This document shows, piece after piece, positions 17,763-27,323 of a stretch of 64,000 nucleotides of DNA. The stretch is from Methylocapsa palsarum. Lineage in GTDB: Bacteria > Pseudomonadota > Alphaproteobacteria > Rhizobiales > Beijerinckiaceae. The DNA is taken from the NCBI RefSeq assembly GCF_900114285.1, contig NZ_FOSN01000001.1, positions 310,001 through 374,000 of the forward strand, written 5' to 3'. The position numbers and the translations under genes were made by a program. Each line of letters opens with the position of its first letter. Within the stretch, counting starts at the first letter, position 1. Under the pieces are notes generated by a model that was not told where the DNA came from, made no database searches, and saw only the letters and a list, made by a program, of their open reading frames with translations.

Positions 17763-18943
17763 TGCAGCTTCACCGTCGGCACGGCGGAGGCCCCGAGCGG
17801 AACCGGCAGATTAGGGTCGAGGCCGCTGTCGATGGCGATTTTAACGGGAATCCGCTGTACGATCTTGACAAAATTCCCAGTGGCGTTCTCCGGCGGAAAA
17901 GCGGTGAATTTCGAGCCGGATCCAAGCTGCACGCTATCGACGTGGCCCTTGAGCCTCAGATGCGGATAGGCGTCCAGCGTGATGTCGACATCCTGTCCGG
18001 GCCGCATCCGGTCGAGTTGCGTCTCCTTGAAGTTGGCCGTGACCCAGACTTCCGGCGAAACGATCGAGAAAATCTGCTGGCCGGGGGTGACATAATTGCC
18101 GACTTCGACATTTCGTTTGGTGATCCAGCCGTCCTGTGGTGCCCTGACGATTGTCCAGGAGAGGTTCAGGTTCGCCTGCTCGAGCTTCGCCTGAGCCTGT
18201 TCAACCTGCCCCGACAATTGTCCGACCTGCTCGTCGGCCTGGCCGATGCGCTGGGGCGCGGGTTCCGCCTCGAGCACTTGCGCCTCGGCAAGCGCGACTT
18301 GAGCCTGCGCCTGCCGCAGGCCCGCAGTCGCTGCGTCCACTTCCTGTTGCGTCGTCGCCTGCTTCGGCAGGCTTCGCTGCCGCTGGTAATCGGCCTGCGC
18401 CTTGACTTCAGCGGCTTGCGCCGACAGGAGCCGGGCCTTCGCCTGCTGCAGTTGCGCAGGGAAGTTCTTGCGCGCGATTTCCGCCCCCAGCTTCTGGCCC
18501 GTAAGCTGCGCCTTAGCGATTTTGAGCGCCCCTTCGGCGGAATCGCGGTCCTGAAGATATTGCCGCGGATCGATCTGGATCAGCGGGTCCCCCTTGCGCA
18601 CGAATTGATTGTCGGTGACGTCGAGCGAGGTGACAAGTCCGGAAATCTGCGGCGCGATGGTGATCGCGCGGCCATCAACAAACGCATCGTCGGTGGACTG
18701 GATGTTGCGCGTCGAGAGATAGAGGTAGAGCCCGCCGCCGATCAGCGCGGCGGCGACAACACCGCCCGCGCGGAGCAAAGCACGCTTTGTCTTGGGCGAC
18801 TGCTCATCGCCCTTGGGCGCTTCTTCGGACCGAGGGTGTTCCTCCCCGGCTTCCTTTTCCTGGGGACGATGAGCGTCCTCGCCCTCCTCAAACATTTCTT
18901 CGCTATATTCGCGAGGGATGGGATTTTCTGAAGGCTGATTCAT
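17759..18943 (-). CDS. HlyD/EmrA-family membrane-fusion protein
   Basis: The protein has 394 residues. An acidic cytoplasmic N-terminus of about 55 residues precedes one transmembrane helix (about 58-77). The first lipoyl half is around STDDAFVDGRAITIAPQISG. A long coiled-coil hairpin rich in Gln and Ala follows (about 135-260), then the second lipoyl half and the beta-barrel domain (GNYVTPGQQIFSIV). It bridges the EmrB-like pump and the NodT-like channel. It is the first gene of the operon and is divergent from a TetR regulator 116 bases away, which probably controls it. Confidence 0.93.
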   Translation of the reverse strand: MNQPSENPIPREYSEEMFEEGEDAHRPQEKEAGEEHPRSEEAPKGDEQSPKTKRALLRAGGVVAAALIGGGLYLYLSTRNIQSTDDAFVDGRAITIAPQISGLVTSLDVTDNQFVRKGDPLIQIDPRQYLQDRDSAEGALKIAKAQLTGQKLGAEIARKNFPAQLQQAKARLLSAQAAEVKAQADYQRQRSLPKQATTQQEVDAATAGLRQAQAQVALAEAQVLEAEPAPQRIGQADEQVGQLSGQVEQAQAKLEQANLNLSWTIVRAPQDGWITKRNVEVGNYVTPGQQIFSIVSPEVWVTANFKETQLDRMRPGQDVDITLDAYPHLRLKGHVDSVQLGSGSKFTAFPPENATGNFVKIVQRIPVKIAIDSGLDPNLPVPLGASAVPTVKLQ

Positions 18944-19059
18944 GCTGAAAATCGCTCGAAATCATCCGATAAAGGATTTAGGGGGGTGCAGCCAGCCGAC
19001 TTAGACGCACCGATAACCGAACTCGTGGGTACAGTTAATATGGTGAAAGGCCCAAGTCA

Positions 19060-19680
19060 ATGACGCAGACCCGCTCATCAAGGCGCGTGCCGCGCGGAGA
19101 AAAGCGCCGTGACGAAATTGCCGCAGTCGCCGAACGCGTGTTTCTCGAACGCGGCTATTCGGAAACGACGATGCAGCACATCGCGGACTACGCGGGAGCT
19201 TCCAAGGAGACGCTTTACCGGCATTTCGGCTGCAAGGGGACGCTGTTTTCCGAAGTGATGCGCCGCCGTTCGTCCGAGGTCATGAGCGGCGAAGAAGACG
19301 GCGCGCTCTGCGGCTCGCCGCCAGAGGTTCTGTTCAGCCTTGCGCTGAATCTCCTCCATCTCTTGACCAGAGCGGACTCTCTGCGCCTCTATCGCGTCGT
19401 CGTCGCGGAAACGCCGCGGGAGCCGGAACTCGGTCGTATTTTTTATGGGCAAGGCCCCGGCCGGATCCTGACGCGGCTCACGGATTATCTCGATGAAACC
19501 GGCAAAAAGGGAGAGCTAAATGTTCCAAATCCAAGCCTGGCGGCGAGGCTCTTCATTGGCTCCGTCACCACGTTTCATCAGATCCAGGGCCTCGCCATGC
19601 AGGCCACCTTTCCCGACGCGGAGCTTCAGATTCATGCAAGGGAGGCGGTCGCCCTTTTTCTGGCGCGCTACGGGGCCTGA
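19060..19680 (+). CDS. TetR/AcrR-family transcriptional regulator
   Basis: This 206-residue protein has an N-terminal helix-turn-helix of TetR type (MQHIADYAGASKETLYRHF, about residues 44-62). A C-terminal ligand-binding domain follows, as in the TetR_C/AefR-like group. It is divergent from the emrAB-nodT operon, so it probably represses that operon and responds to a transported drug. The 116-base intergenic region (18944-19059) should hold its operator, but no clear palindrome was recognised there. Confidence 0.9.
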   Translation: MTQTRSSRRVPRGEKRRDEIAAVAERVFLERGYSETTMQHIADYAGASKETLYRHFGCKGTLFSEVMRRRSSEVMSGEEDGALCGSPPEVLFSLALNLLHLLTRADSLRLYRVVVAETPREPELGRIFYGQGPGRILTRLTDYLDETGKKGELNVPNPSLAARLFIGSVTTFHQIQGLAMQATFPDAELQIHAREAVALFLARYGA

Positions 19681-19700
19681 TCGGCGCGTCTGCGGCGCTA

Positions 19701-19813
19701 AAGCGCTTTCCGATCGCATGCAGTCACGCGATTGATCAGAAATCGCTCCAGGTTCAAATGCTTGAGCATAGTTTTGTCGATTGGATGGATTCAATCCGAT
19801 CGGAATATGCTCT
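19701..19813 (-). repeat. Dispersed double-hairpin repeat, copy 2 (inverted)
   Basis: This is the reverse-complement orientation of the element seen at 12464. AAGCGCTTTCCGATCGCATG lies at the left and CGGAATATGCTCT at the right end. Single-base differences are present in both hairpins (for example CACGCGATT instead of CATGCGATC). It follows the TetR gene by about 20 bases and is the only copy that does not touch a stop codon. Confidence 0.9.
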
Positions 19814-19852
19814 AAAGAGCGCCGAAGGCGGCGTGCGCTGTTGGTTTTTCTT

Positions 19853-19996
19853 TTAATGAATTAACCCGAGGCCTAAAACGCCGGAAACAATCAAAAAAAT
19901 CGCGACGATATAGTTGAGAAGCTGCGGCATGATCAAGATAAGGATGCCGGCGAGCAAGGAGACGATCGGTTGTAGATGCGCTACGCTTACGGTCAT
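19853..19996 (-). CDS. DUF3096-like small membrane protein
   Basis: This short gene encodes 47 residues: MTVSVAHLQPIVSLLAG, then LILIMPQLLNYIVAIFLI and VSGVLGLGLIH. The LILIMPxLLNYIVAIYLI pattern is the hallmark of DUF3096 proteins, which are about 45-50 residues with two short hydrophobic segments. ATG at 19996 is preceded by AAGGGA at good spacing. It lies alone between a repeat copy and the sufT region. The function of the family is unknown; it is likely an inner-membrane peptide. Confidence 0.8.
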   Translation of the reverse strand: MTVSVAHLQPIVSLLAGILILIMPQLLNYIVAIFLIVSGVLGLGLIH

Positions 19997-20217
19997 ATGT
20001 TATGTCCCTTCATGGATGGCCGGCTCGAACGCGAGCCCGCCGCGGCGGAACGCTAACATGAATCCGGAAGGATCACGAGACGATGGGCGGGCGGCTGCGA
20101 ACCGCCGGGAGGAGCCAAGACCGCCCCGCGAATTGCCTCGCGGCTCTTGCCGACAAGCCCGCCGTGCAGGCTGAAAGCAACGGATTTCGCCTCGATGACG
20201 CCGCCGGCGAACGGCTT

Positions 20218-20583
20218 TCACATCAAGCCAAGATCCAGGCGGGACTCTTCCGACATCTTGGACTGATCCCAGGGCGGATCGAATACAAGATTGACTTTGA
20301 CTTCGGACACGGGCTCCAGGGAGTCCACGGCCTTATGGACCCAGCTGACCATCTCGCCGGCGACCGGACAACCGGGAGCTGTGAGCGTCATGTCGATTTC
20401 GACGAATCCGGCGAGAGATGCGTCGATCCTGTAAATCAGCCCTAGATCGTAGATATTGACCGGGATTTCGGGATCGTAAATGGTTCTCAACGCCTCGATG
20501 ACGATAGTTTCAATCTCGGCGACGTTCCAATCCTTCGAGACCGCCCGCGCAGCCTCTGCGTCAGCTGAACCGACGTCCGTCAT
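20218..20583 (-). CDS. sufT: SufT-like Fe-S assembly factor (MIP18/DUF59)
   Basis: The protein has 121 residues when started at ATG 20583 (GGGAG upstream); a longer frame to 20745 overlaps sufS and carries low-complexity residues. The MIP18 domain shows ALRTIYDPEIPVNIYDLGLIY and the conserved cysteine in LTAPGCPVAGEM. Such proteins assist maturation of Fe-S proteins together with the SUF system. The gene follows sufS on the same strand after about 100 bases and is the last gene of the suf operon. Confidence 0.88.
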   Translation of the reverse strand: MTDVGSADAEAARAVSKDWNVAEIETIVIEALRTIYDPEIPVNIYDLGLIYRIDASLAGFVEIDMTLTAPGCPVAGEMVSWVHKAVDSLEPVSEVKVNLVFDPPWDQSKMSEESRLDLGLM

Positions 20584-20686
20584 TTGCTCATCTCCCGCGG
20601 TCTGTCGAACGGCCTCGATGCTTCGTCGCGAGCCGGCCCAATGTCCAGGGCCGCTTCCTGACGAAGATCGAGACGCTTCGCGTCGA

Positions 20687-21943
20687 TCATTTGAAAAGCT
20701 CGAGAACATTATGCACGCCCCGGACAAGGGCGTCGATTTCCTCATGTGTGTTGTAAAGTGCGAAGGACGCCCGCGTCGTCGCCGTCACGCCGAGGCGCTC
20801 CATCAATGGCTGCGCGCAATGATTGCCCGCGCGCACGGCGATTCCGGCCCGGTCCAACAAAGTGGAGACGTCATGCGGGTGAGCGCCTTCGGTTGAAAAC
20901 GTCACCAGCGCGCCCTTGTTCGGCGCACGGCCGAACAGGGTGACACCCTTCATTTTACCGAGTTCCTCGGTCGCGTGAGCAAGCAACGCGCTTTCGTGAG
21001 CGGCGATCGCGGCGCGATCGAGGGAGCCGAGATATTCGAGCGCGGCGCCCAATCCAATCGCCTCCGCGATCGGCGGAGTGCCGGCTTCGAAGCGGTGCGG
21101 AGGATCCGCATAGGTGACGTTGTCCTTGGTCACGACCTGGATCATTTCTCCGCCCCCATGATACGGGCGCATCTGCTTCAGGTGCTCGTAACGGCCGTAG
21201 AGAAAGCCAATTCCTGTCGGTCCATAAAGCTTGTGTCCGGTGCAGACGTAAAAGTCGCAGCCGAGCGCCTGAACATCGACGATCGAATGGACCGATCCCT
21301 GACATCCATCGACGAGAACCTTGGCGCCAGCGGCGTGCGATAATCGAATGATGTCGGCGAGCGGCGTGATGGTCCCCAGCACGTTCGACATATGCGTAAC
21401 GGCGACCAGCTTCGTCTTTGGCGACAGGAGTTTGGCGAACGCCGAAAGATCGAAGCAATCATCGTCGGTCACGCCGACCCAGCGCAACACCGCGCCCTTG
21501 CGTTCGCGTAGGAAATGCCAGGGAACGATGTTGGAGTGATGCTCCATTTCGGTGACGATAATCTCGTCTCCGGGTTCGATGTCGGCGCCGAGCGACGATG
21601 CCACAAGATTGATCGCCTCGGTCCCGCCCTTGGTGAAAATGATCTCTTCCGTCTTTTTTGCGTTGACGAAGTTCCGCGCCGACTCGCGGGCCTGTTCAAA
21701 GAGCGCGGTCGATTCGGAAGAGAGAAAATGAACGCCGCGATGAACGTTTGAATAGGTCTCGGCGTATGCCTTCTCGACGGCGTCGAGGACCGCTTGCGGT
21801 TTTTGAGCCGAAGCCGCGTTGTCGAAATAGACGAGGGGCCGTCCGTGAATTTCCCGGGCGAGAATGGGAAAATCCCGGCGCAGTTCCGCGATATCGAATG
21901 CGGGCGCGTTCTTGTTCGGGAGCGTCAACGCTTCATTGGGCAT
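20687..21943 (-). CDS. sufS: Cysteine desulfurase SufS
   Basis: This 418-residue PLP enzyme delivers sulfur from cysteine for Fe-S cluster synthesis. The start MPNEALTLPNKN at 21943 overlaps the end of sufD by 11 bases, matching translational coupling. Visible features are the N-terminal DNAASAQKP motif, the PLP lysine in CTGHKLYGPTG, and the active-site cysteine loop near the end (VRAGNHCAQPLMERLG). Length and motifs are those of group II (SufS/CsdA) desulfurases, unlike the NifS encoded at 45466. Confidence 0.95.
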   Translation of the reverse strand: MPNEALTLPNKNAPAFDIAELRRDFPILAREIHGRPLVYFDNAASAQKPQAVLDAVEKAYAETYSNVHRGVHFLSSESTALFEQARESARNFVNAKKTEEIIFTKGGTEAINLVASSLGADIEPGDEIIVTEMEHHSNIVPWHFLRERKGAVLRWVGVTDDDCFDLSAFAKLLSPKTKLVAVTHMSNVLGTITPLADIIRLSHAAGAKVLVDGCQGSVHSIVDVQALGCDFYVCTGHKLYGPTGIGFLYGRYEHLKQMRPYHGGGEMIQVVTKDNVTYADPPHRFEAGTPPIAEAIGLGAALEYLGSLDRAAIAAHESALLAHATEELGKMKGVTLFGRAPNKGALVTFSTEGAHPHDVSTLLDRAGIAVRAGNHCAQPLMERLGVTATTRASFALYNTHEEIDALVRGVHNVLELFK

Positions 21944-23213
21944 GTGAGATCTCACGGGCGTGAGTGTTGAGCCAGCTGGAAACGGCGTCGGCGGCTCGCG
22001 AACGCAAGGTCTCGTCGCCGATCTCGTCGAGAATTTCTCCAAGAAAGGCTTCGACGAGAAGCGCTTTCGCCTCCGTCTCTGGAATTCCGCGAGCCCGAAG
22101 GAAAAACAACGCGGCGCGATCGAGCTCTCCGGCGGTCGCGCCATGGCTGCATTTGACGTCGTCGGCGAGGATTTCGAGTTCCGGCTTGGTCGCCACCTCG
22201 GCGTCGCGCGATAGCAGGAGGGCGCGGCTCATCTGCCGCGCGTCCGCGCCCTGGGCGTCAGGACGAACCTGGATACAGCCTTGATAGGCCGCGCGAGAGG
22301 CGCCGGCGAGAACCCCTCGAAACACCTGCCGGCTCGAAGCGTTCAGGCCATCGTGCGTGAAGACGGTCGTATTGTCGCAATGGCGTCCGTCGCCCGTGAG
22401 ATAGACGCCGTCAAGTTCCGCTGACGCGTTTTCTCCGATCCGCAACAGGGCTTCATGCCGGGAGAATCGCGCGCCTTCCGACAAATAAAACCCTTTATAG
22501 GCGGCTGCGGCGTCAAGCTCGCCGAGCGTGACGGCCGACTGCCGCGCGCCCGCGCCCAATTGTTCGAGGCGCACATGCGTCAGCCGGGCGTTGCGGGCGA
22601 GGCGGACCTCGGTGACGATGGTGGAGAAGCCCGGCGATCCGGCGTGAGATTCGACAAGCGTCGCGGAGGCGCCTTCTTCGAGCACGATCAGCAACCGCAG
22701 ATGCCCGCCTTCGGGCGCCCGGGCCGCCTCGCCGCGCCAATCGTACATGACGTGGATCGGCGCCGAGATCGAGGTATTCGCGGGCGCGCGAACAACAATA
22801 CCATCCTCCATAAGCGCCGTGTTGATGTTGAGAAGCGCGTGGTCGGCCTGCGGATTGACGCGTCCGATTTCCCCGGCCAAGTTGGCGGCCGGATCGGCGA
22901 GAACAGCGCGCAAGGACGTGGCGCCGAACGCGGACAGGTTGGATTTCGCCTCGTTCAGCGCCCCGTTCTCAAACAGGACGGCATGGGCACCCGGCAACAG
23001 AGGCGCGGGATCGGTCGGGACCGGGCTTTCGACATTGATCTCGAGCGCGCGCGCAAGATCGGAATATTTCCAGCTCTCCACGTGGCGGGTCGGCAGACCG
23101 CTACTCGCGAAAAGGGTCCGGGCCTGCTCGCGCAGGGCTCCGAGCCAGGGGGCAGGCGGAGCGGACGCGCCGGTCATCGCGTCAAGGAGGAGGTTGAACG
23201 TCGGGGCGGCCAT
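21933..23213 (-). CDS. sufD: Fe-S cluster assembly protein SufD
   Basis: The protein has 426 residues with the SufB/SufD right-handed beta-helix. The C-terminal part shows KCSHGATAGELDRAALFFLRARGI, containing the conserved Cys and His of the family. It partners SufB and SufC in the SufBCD scaffold that builds and transfers Fe-S clusters. The gene lies four bases after sufC and overlaps sufS. The sequence is more divergent than SufB, as is usual. Confidence 0.95.
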   Translation of the reverse strand: MAAPTFNLLLDAMTGASAPPAPWLGALREQARTLFASSGLPTRHVESWKYSDLARALEINVESPVPTDPAPLLPGAHAVLFENGALNEAKSNLSAFGATSLRAVLADPAANLAGEIGRVNPQADHALLNINTALMEDGIVVRAPANTSISAPIHVMYDWRGEAARAPEGGHLRLLIVLEEGASATLVESHAGSPGFSTIVTEVRLARNARLTHVRLEQLGAGARQSAVTLGELDAAAAYKGFYLSEGARFSRHEALLRIGENASAELDGVYLTGDGRHCDNTTVFTHDGLNASSRQVFRGVLAGASRAAYQGCIQVRPDAQGADARQMSRALLLSRDAEVATKPELEILADDVKCSHGATAGELDRAALFFLRARGIPETEAKALLVEAFLGEILDEIGDETLRSRAADAVSSWLNTHAREISHAQ

Positions 23214-23217
23214 CCGG

Positions 23218-23967
<750 letters not shown>

Positions 23968-24018
23968 GCCGCTCTCCGATCCCTTGCTGTATTTGAGTGT
24001 GGCTCCAAGGCGCGCCGA

Positions 24019-25467
24019 TCATCCCACACTGCCTTCCAGGCTGATGCCGACAAGCTTTTGCGCCTCGACCGCGAATTCCATGGGAAGCTGCTGCAACACT
24101 TCCTTGCAGAAGCCATTGACGATCAGAGCGACGGCTTCCTCGGCGGGAATTCCGCGCGACTGGCAATAGAAAAGCTGATCGTCGCTGATTTTCGACGTCG
24201 TCGCTTCGTGCTCGAGAATCGCCGACGGATTGCGAGACTCAATGTAAGGCACGGTATGGGCGCCGCATTTCGATCCGAGGAGGAGCGAATCGCACTGGGT
24301 GAAATTCCGCGCGCCTTCCGCCTTGTGATGCACGCGCACCAGGCCGCGGTAGGTGTTCTGCGCGGAACCGGCCGAAATGCCTTTGGAAATGATCCGGCTC
24401 TTGGTGTTTTTTCCAAGATGAATCATTTTGGTGCCGGTGTCCGCCTGCTGAAAATGATTGGCGATGGCGATCGAGTAGAACTCGCCTACCGAGTTCTCGC
24501 CGCGGAGAATGCACGATGGATATTTCCAGGTGATTGATGAACCGGTTTCGACCTGCGTCCACGAAATCTTGGAGTTCGCGCCTCGGCAATCTCCGCGCTT
24601 CGTCACGAAATTGTAGATGCCGCCCTTGCCGGTCTCGTCGCCCGGATACCAGTTCTGTACGGTGGAATATTTGATCTCGGCGCCTTCGAGGGCGACGAGT
24701 TCGACGACTGCGGCATGGAGTTGATTCTCATCGCGCATCGGCGCGGTGCAGCCTTCGAGATAGCTGACATAGGCGCCCTTGTCGGCGATGATGATCGTTC
24801 GTTCGAATTGTCCGGTGTTGGACGCGTTGATCCTGAAGTAGGTGGACAATTCCATCGGGCAGCGAACGCCTTCCGGAATGTAGACAAACGATCCGTCTGA
24901 GAAGACCGCGGAATTCAGTGTCGCATAGAAATTGTCCGCGACCGGCACCACAGTTCCCAGATATTTGCGAACGAGGTCGGGATGTTTTGCGAGCGCCTCC
25001 GAGATCGGACAGAAGATCACTCCGACTTCTTCAAGCTTGGATTTGAATGTGGTTGCGACCGAAACGGAATCGAAAACCGCGTCGACCGCGACCCCTGTCA
25101 GCATTTTCTGTTCAGAGAGGGGAATGCCGAGTTTCTCGTAAGTCTTGATCAACTCGGGATCGACCTCATCGAGACTTGCCGGCGCAGGCTTTTTCACCTT
25201 CGGAGCCGCATAATAATAGGCGTCCTGAAAGTCGATTGGAGGATAATGAACGCGCGCCCATTTGGGCTCCGTCATCGTCTTCCAGCGGCGGAACGCGGCA
25301 AGACGCCAGTCAAGCATCCAGTCGGGTTCGTTTTTCTTCGCCGAGATGTAGCGGACCGTTTCCTCCGAAAGACCTTTCGGCGCAAGTTCGCTTTCGATGT
25401 CCGAGACGAAGCCATACTTGTACTTCTGATCTGCGAGTTCTTTTAGTGTATCCGCCTCTTGGGTCAT
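24019..25467 (-). CDS. sufB: Fe-S cluster assembly scaffold SufB
   Basis: The protein has 482 residues from ATG 25467 ([19 protein letters not shown]). An upstream in-frame ATG at 25500 would add 11 residues but has a poorer ribosome site. Conserved SufB elements are [16 protein letters not shown] and the C-terminal [16 protein letters not shown] with cysteine. It is the first suf gene. A putative -24/-12 promoter lies about 200 bases upstream, next to nif accessory genes, which suggests this suf copy serves nitrogenase cluster supply. Confidence 0.96.
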   Translation of the reverse strand: MTQEADTLKELADQKYKYGFVSDIESELAPKGLSEETVRYISAKKNEPDWMLDWRLAAFRRWKTMTEPKWARVHYPPIDFQDAYYYAAPKVKKPAPASLDEVDPELIKTYEKLGIPLSEQKMLTGVAVDAVFDSVSVATTFKSKLEEVGVIFCPISEALAKHPDLVRKYLGTVVPVADNFYATLNSAVFSDGSFVYIPEGVRCPMELSTYFRINASNTGQFERTIIIADKGAYVSYLEGCTAPMRDENQLHAAVVELVALEGAEIKYSTVQNWYPGDETGKGGIYNFVTKRGDCRGANSKISWTQVETGSSITWKYPSCILRGENSVGEFYSIAIANHFQQADTGTKMIHLGKNTKSRIISKGISAGSAQNTYRGLVRVHHKAEGARNFTQCDSLLLGSKCGAHTVPYIESRNPSAILEHEATTSKISDDQLFYCQSRGIPAEEAVALIVNGFCKEVLQQLPMEFAVEAQKLVGISLEGSVG

Positions 25468-25666
25468 GTCAGAATCCCGACTTTGATCATAAGTGTACAC
25501 GGCCGCCGTGCGCCAATCGAGAGATCGCTTCCCTCAAGGACGCGCGCGTTTGCTCCGCATGCGGCCTTTGTCTTACTTGGAAGGACAGGTTTGAACATCA
25601 TTTTGGCCAAGGCTAGCTAGGTTCGGATACGCCGACGCGCATGTTGACTCCGATGTAGGTAAAGCC

Positions 25667-25682
25667 TGCAAGCATGGCGCCA
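25667..25682 (-). promoter_or_regulatory. Candidate sigma-54 promoter for sufB
   Basis: Read on the minus strand the site is TGGCGCC-ATGC-TTGCA. GG and GC are spaced by ten bases, with two mismatches to TGGCACG-N4-TTGCW in the -24 box. No TGT-N10-ACA site was found in the 150 bases upstream, so NifA control is only suggested. Confidence 0.4.
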
Positions 25683-25693
25683 GACGAGTATGG

Positions 25694-26173
25694 TCAGGCG
25701 ACGCCGTCTGCGAGCGCCGCGACGACCGGCCATCCGACGAGGCCGCGTGGATCGACGGTCTCGAGGACTTGAAGCGCCTCGACGGCGTGGCCCTTTTCGT
25801 TGCGCCGAAGCCTGATAAAGGCGAGCGCCTTCAGCGTGTAGAGCGCAAACCGGGCGGCGTCGCCGCCTTGCGCCAGATCGATTCGCCAATCGCGCCAGTC
25901 CGCGCTCCAACCGGCCTGGCCGGCTGCGACTTTGATGGCGTCTTCGGCGACGCTCAGGGCTTTATCCAGATCGCCTTGATAGGTGTGGATTTTGTAGAGG
26001 CAAAAATACACGGGAAGCTGCTCGGGAGCCGCCGCGAGGGCTTCTTGGAAAAGACGTTCGGCGGCGTTGTGATCGGAGCGGTAGGCGGCGACGCCGCGTT
26101 GAAGCAGCGCGTTGATCTTGGCCGGAACGTCGCCAAAATTGATATCGTCGCCGATCGCTTTGTTGTTTGTCAT
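25694..26173 (-). CDS. Tetratricopeptide-like nif accessory protein
   Basis: This 159-residue all-helical protein has a TPR-like core: AERLFQEALAAAPEQLPVYF, then GDLDKALSVAEDAI. It resembles the protein encoded at 59191 in the nifB operon in both repeat layout and the C-terminal RFxLYTLKAxA segment, so the two are paralogues. TPR proteins mediate protein contacts; a chaperone role for a nitrogenase or Fe-S partner is inference. The gene lies seven bases after the YqeB-like gene, so they share an operon. Confidence 0.8.
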   Translation of the reverse strand: MTNNKAIGDDINFGDVPAKINALLQRGVAAYRSDHNAAERLFQEALAAAPEQLPVYFCLYKIHTYQGDLDKALSVAEDAIKVAAGQAGWSADWRDWRIDLAQGGDAARFALYTLKALAFIRLRRNEKGHAVEALQVLETVDPRGLVGWPVVAALADGVA

Positions 26174-26179
26174 GATATC

Positions 26180-27019
26180 CTATTTCACGACATATAAGGC
26201 GGCCCGCGCGCCGATCGTGGCCACGGTGAATTTCGAGAGAGCTTGGGTGATCGCCCGTCCAGTCGTCCAGCCGCGCTCGTCGATCCCCGCCCAGCAAGCC
26301 CGGCGTCCGCGCGGGTCGATCTCGAGAAGCCTGGCGCCGGCTACGACCTCGACGCCGTCGCGGACGACGCCGCGCAGAAATCCGTCGAACGGCGCGGCCA
26401 CGGCGATTCCATCGAGATGGCCAACGATAAAGTTTTTGAACGTTCTGAAGCCGATGTCGGCCGCGGTCCGCCATCTTCCTGGATTGGACGCGTAGACGAA
26501 GCGATCGCGTCCGGCGCTTCGCTCCGGGCCGCCTGTCGACCCCTCGCGCATGAGGCGCGCGTTCCGATCCGGGTTCGTCTCGATGGCGATGTCGCAGTTT
26601 TGACCTGCGACAAATCCCGGGCCGACGCCGATGGCGACGCCGGCGAGGCGCCGTAAATCCGGAGTGGTTTGAGAGTGCTGCATCCGGGCGTCGATCAGAA
26701 ATTCGAACCGGCGGATGACGATGAGGTCGAGGAGGCCGAGTTCCGTGATCAGCACGCTGGGACTCTCTCGATTTGAGAGAATTTCGAAGCCAGAGTCGAC
26801 GCGGATGGGCGTGACGCCGCCGAGCGTGACGGGATCGTCGAAGAGGGCGTCGTAAAACGCCATTTTCCGCCGGATGACGGGCGAAAAGGGATCGTGCGAG
26901 AGGACCACCGAAATCCGCTTGGAGTGAAGCGCCACCGCAATAGCCGAGGCAATTTCATTCGTCCCCAAAACGACGGCGAACGGCTGGCCTCGATCACGAG
27001 TATGGGCGGAGCGCGCCAT
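26180..27019 (-). CDS. YqeB/EF2563-like protein (selenium-dependent Mo hydroxylase system family)
   Basis: The protein has 279 residues from ATG 27019, chosen because GGAAGGA sits seven bases upstream; a longer frame to 27262 lacks such support. A Rossmann-like N-terminus (FAVVLGTNEIASAIAVALH) leads into SPVIRRKMAFYDALFDDPVTLGGV. GVGPGFVAGQNCDIAIET and AAPFDGFLRGVVRDGVEV follow. These three blocks are those of the YqeB/EF2563 family linked elsewhere to molybdenum hydroxylase maturation. Here it sits in a nif region with a candidate sigma-54 promoter, so a role in molybdenum or cofactor handling is possible but unproven. Confidence 0.82.
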   Translation of the reverse strand: MARSAHTRDRGQPFAVVLGTNEIASAIAVALHSKRISVVLSHDPFSPVIRRKMAFYDALFDDPVTLGGVTPIRVDSGFEILSNRESPSVLITELGLLDLIVIRRFEFLIDARMQHSQTTPDLRRLAGVAIGVGPGFVAGQNCDIAIETNPDRNARLMREGSTGGPERSAGRDRFVYASNPGRWRTAADIGFRTFKNFIVGHLDGIAVAAPFDGFLRGVVRDGVEVVAGARLLEIDPRGRRACWAGIDERGWTTGRAITQALSKFTVATIGARAALYVVK

Positions 27020-27048
27020 GCAAAGTCCTTCCTTGACGAATCTCGGAC

Positions 27049-27064
27049 TGCAAAAGCCGGGCCC
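27049..27064 (-). promoter_or_regulatory. Candidate sigma-54 promoter for the YqeB-like/TPR operon
   Basis: On the minus strand the site reads GGGCCCG-GCTT-TTGCA. GG and GC have the required ten-base spacing and the -12 box is perfect. It is 30 bases before the ATG at 27019. The NifA-type site at 27173-27188 lies about 110 bases upstream of it. Confidence 0.5.
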
Positions 27065-27172
27065 GCGCGGCGGCCGGCGGACTTTTCCTTGCGAATCCCT
27101 TAATGAAATGCGCCGGCTTGCTGTCGCCTTTCCGACTAACACCGCGTTTCGAGGCGACGTGTGTCGGCCGGC

Positions 27173-27188
27173 TGTCAGATAGCCGACA
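27173..27188. promoter_or_regulatory. NifA-type upstream activator site (shared)
   Basis: TGT-CAGATAGCCG-ACA matches TGT-N10-ACA exactly. It lies between two divergent candidate sigma-54 promoters (27049 minus, 27220 plus) and could serve both, since the motif is palindromic. Confidence 0.65.
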
Positions 27189-27219
27189 TCCTGAAGCCGT
27201 CCACAGGGCCCAAGGGGGC

Positions 27220-27235
27220 TGGACTGGCGTTTGCA
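27220..27235 (+). promoter_or_regulatory. Candidate sigma-54 promoter for the [2Fe-2S] ferredoxin gene
   Basis: TGGACTG-GCGT-TTGCA keeps GG and GC at ten-base spacing with a perfect -12 box and three -24 mismatches. The upstream activator site at 27173 is only 32 bases away, which is close for looping, so this is less secure than the minus-strand partner. Confidence 0.45.
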
Positions 27236-27323
27236 TCGCCGAGCCGAAGCTGCCGGTTGCATGGCTCCAATGCGGATTTGCGGACAGATTTTGCAGACAG
27301 AATTTTGTGGTGAGTGAGGCGTT

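Noticed and set aside
20000-20221. 73-codon frame between the DUF3096-like gene and sufT
   Set aside because: Arg-rich composition, no ribosome site, no family.
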